DNA from: an uncultured Verrucomicrobiota bacterium
GTDB lineage: Bacteria; Verrucomicrobiota; Kiritimatiellia; RFP12; UBA1067
Direction of reading: 5' to 3'
DNA: 6,306 nt
Assembly (NCBI GenBank): GCA_946628745.1
Contig: CAMOXA010000097.1
Span: forward strand, 1-6,306
The notes beneath the pieces are model-generated. The model made no database searches and had not been told where the DNA came from. It saw nothing but the letters and a program-made list of their open reading frames with translations. How positions within the stretch are numbered: the stretch's first letter is position 1; each line of letters begins with the position of its first letter. The position numbers were made by a program, and so were the translations under genes. Of this stretch, positions 6,268 through 6,306 are shown one piece after another.

Positions 6268-6306
6268 GTGAATGCGACTGCCCGCAACGCGGGGAGTCGC
6301 ATTCAC
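6268..6306. repeat. Long hairpin at the window end: terminator or palindromic repeat
   Basis: GTGAATGCGACT (6268-6279) and AGTCGCATTCAC (6295-6306) are perfect 12-base complements. Inside, a G-G mismatch is followed by a further 5-base stem (CCCGC, 6281-6285; GCGGG, 6289-6293) around an AAC loop. Read leftward, it is followed by a pyrimidine-rich but not T-only stretch (TCTGTCTTCTC), so it could be a weak terminator for a gene to the right on the minus strand. Any T-tract on the plus-strand side would lie beyond the window. It could also be a dispersed palindromic element. Confidence 0.7.

Overview
The window looks like a piece of a high-GC genome from the PVC group, most likely a gut-type Kiritimatiellota, Lentisphaerota or Verrucomicrobiota lineage. 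This is inferred from gene content (a GH92 mannosidase, a DUF2341 protein and a secreted TIM-barrel protein beside type III secretion-like small proteins), not from a marker gene. No rRNA, tRNA, CRISPR array, transposase or phage gene is visible. All six supported genes lie on the minus strand, so the window reads from right to left.

Right part, operon A (about 6228 to 2858). A sigma70-like promoter (6200-6228) precedes two adjacent small paralogous genes (6174-5665 and 5643-5059). Both proteins start MAIE and share a SxGQL hydrophobic helix, a following MN-x-SS helix and a C-terminal helical segment. Their size, helix layout and C-terminal pattern resemble EspA/SseB-type type III secretion filament or translocator proteins. 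This is a remote resemblance judged by eye. Two bases after the second stop begins a full-length GH92 exo-alpha-mannosidase with a plausible but atypical signal peptide.

Middle (2857 to 2705). A 153-base gap holds a strong-looking promoter (TTGACT, 17 bases, TATCAT) facing left, a 14-base perfect palindrome over its -10 box, and a 5' leader of about 95 bases with an inverted repeat.

Left part, operon B (2704 to the left edge). Three genes are joined by two ATGA start/stop overlaps: a 489-residue lysine/glutamate-rich, coiled-coil protein without a signal peptide that I do not recognise, a Sec-exported TIM-barrel glycoside-hydrolase-like protein, and a Sec-exported DUF2341 protein cut by the window edge.

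Taken together, two operons each place signal-peptide-less helical proteins that look like type III-type substrates in front of Sec-exported carbohydrate-related proteins. A joint role at the cell surface, such as contact with and trimming of host or dietary mannose-containing glycans, is an inference. No core secretion apparatus gene is present to confirm it. At the right edge, the last 39 bases form a long, nearly perfect hairpin that ends on the last base of the window.
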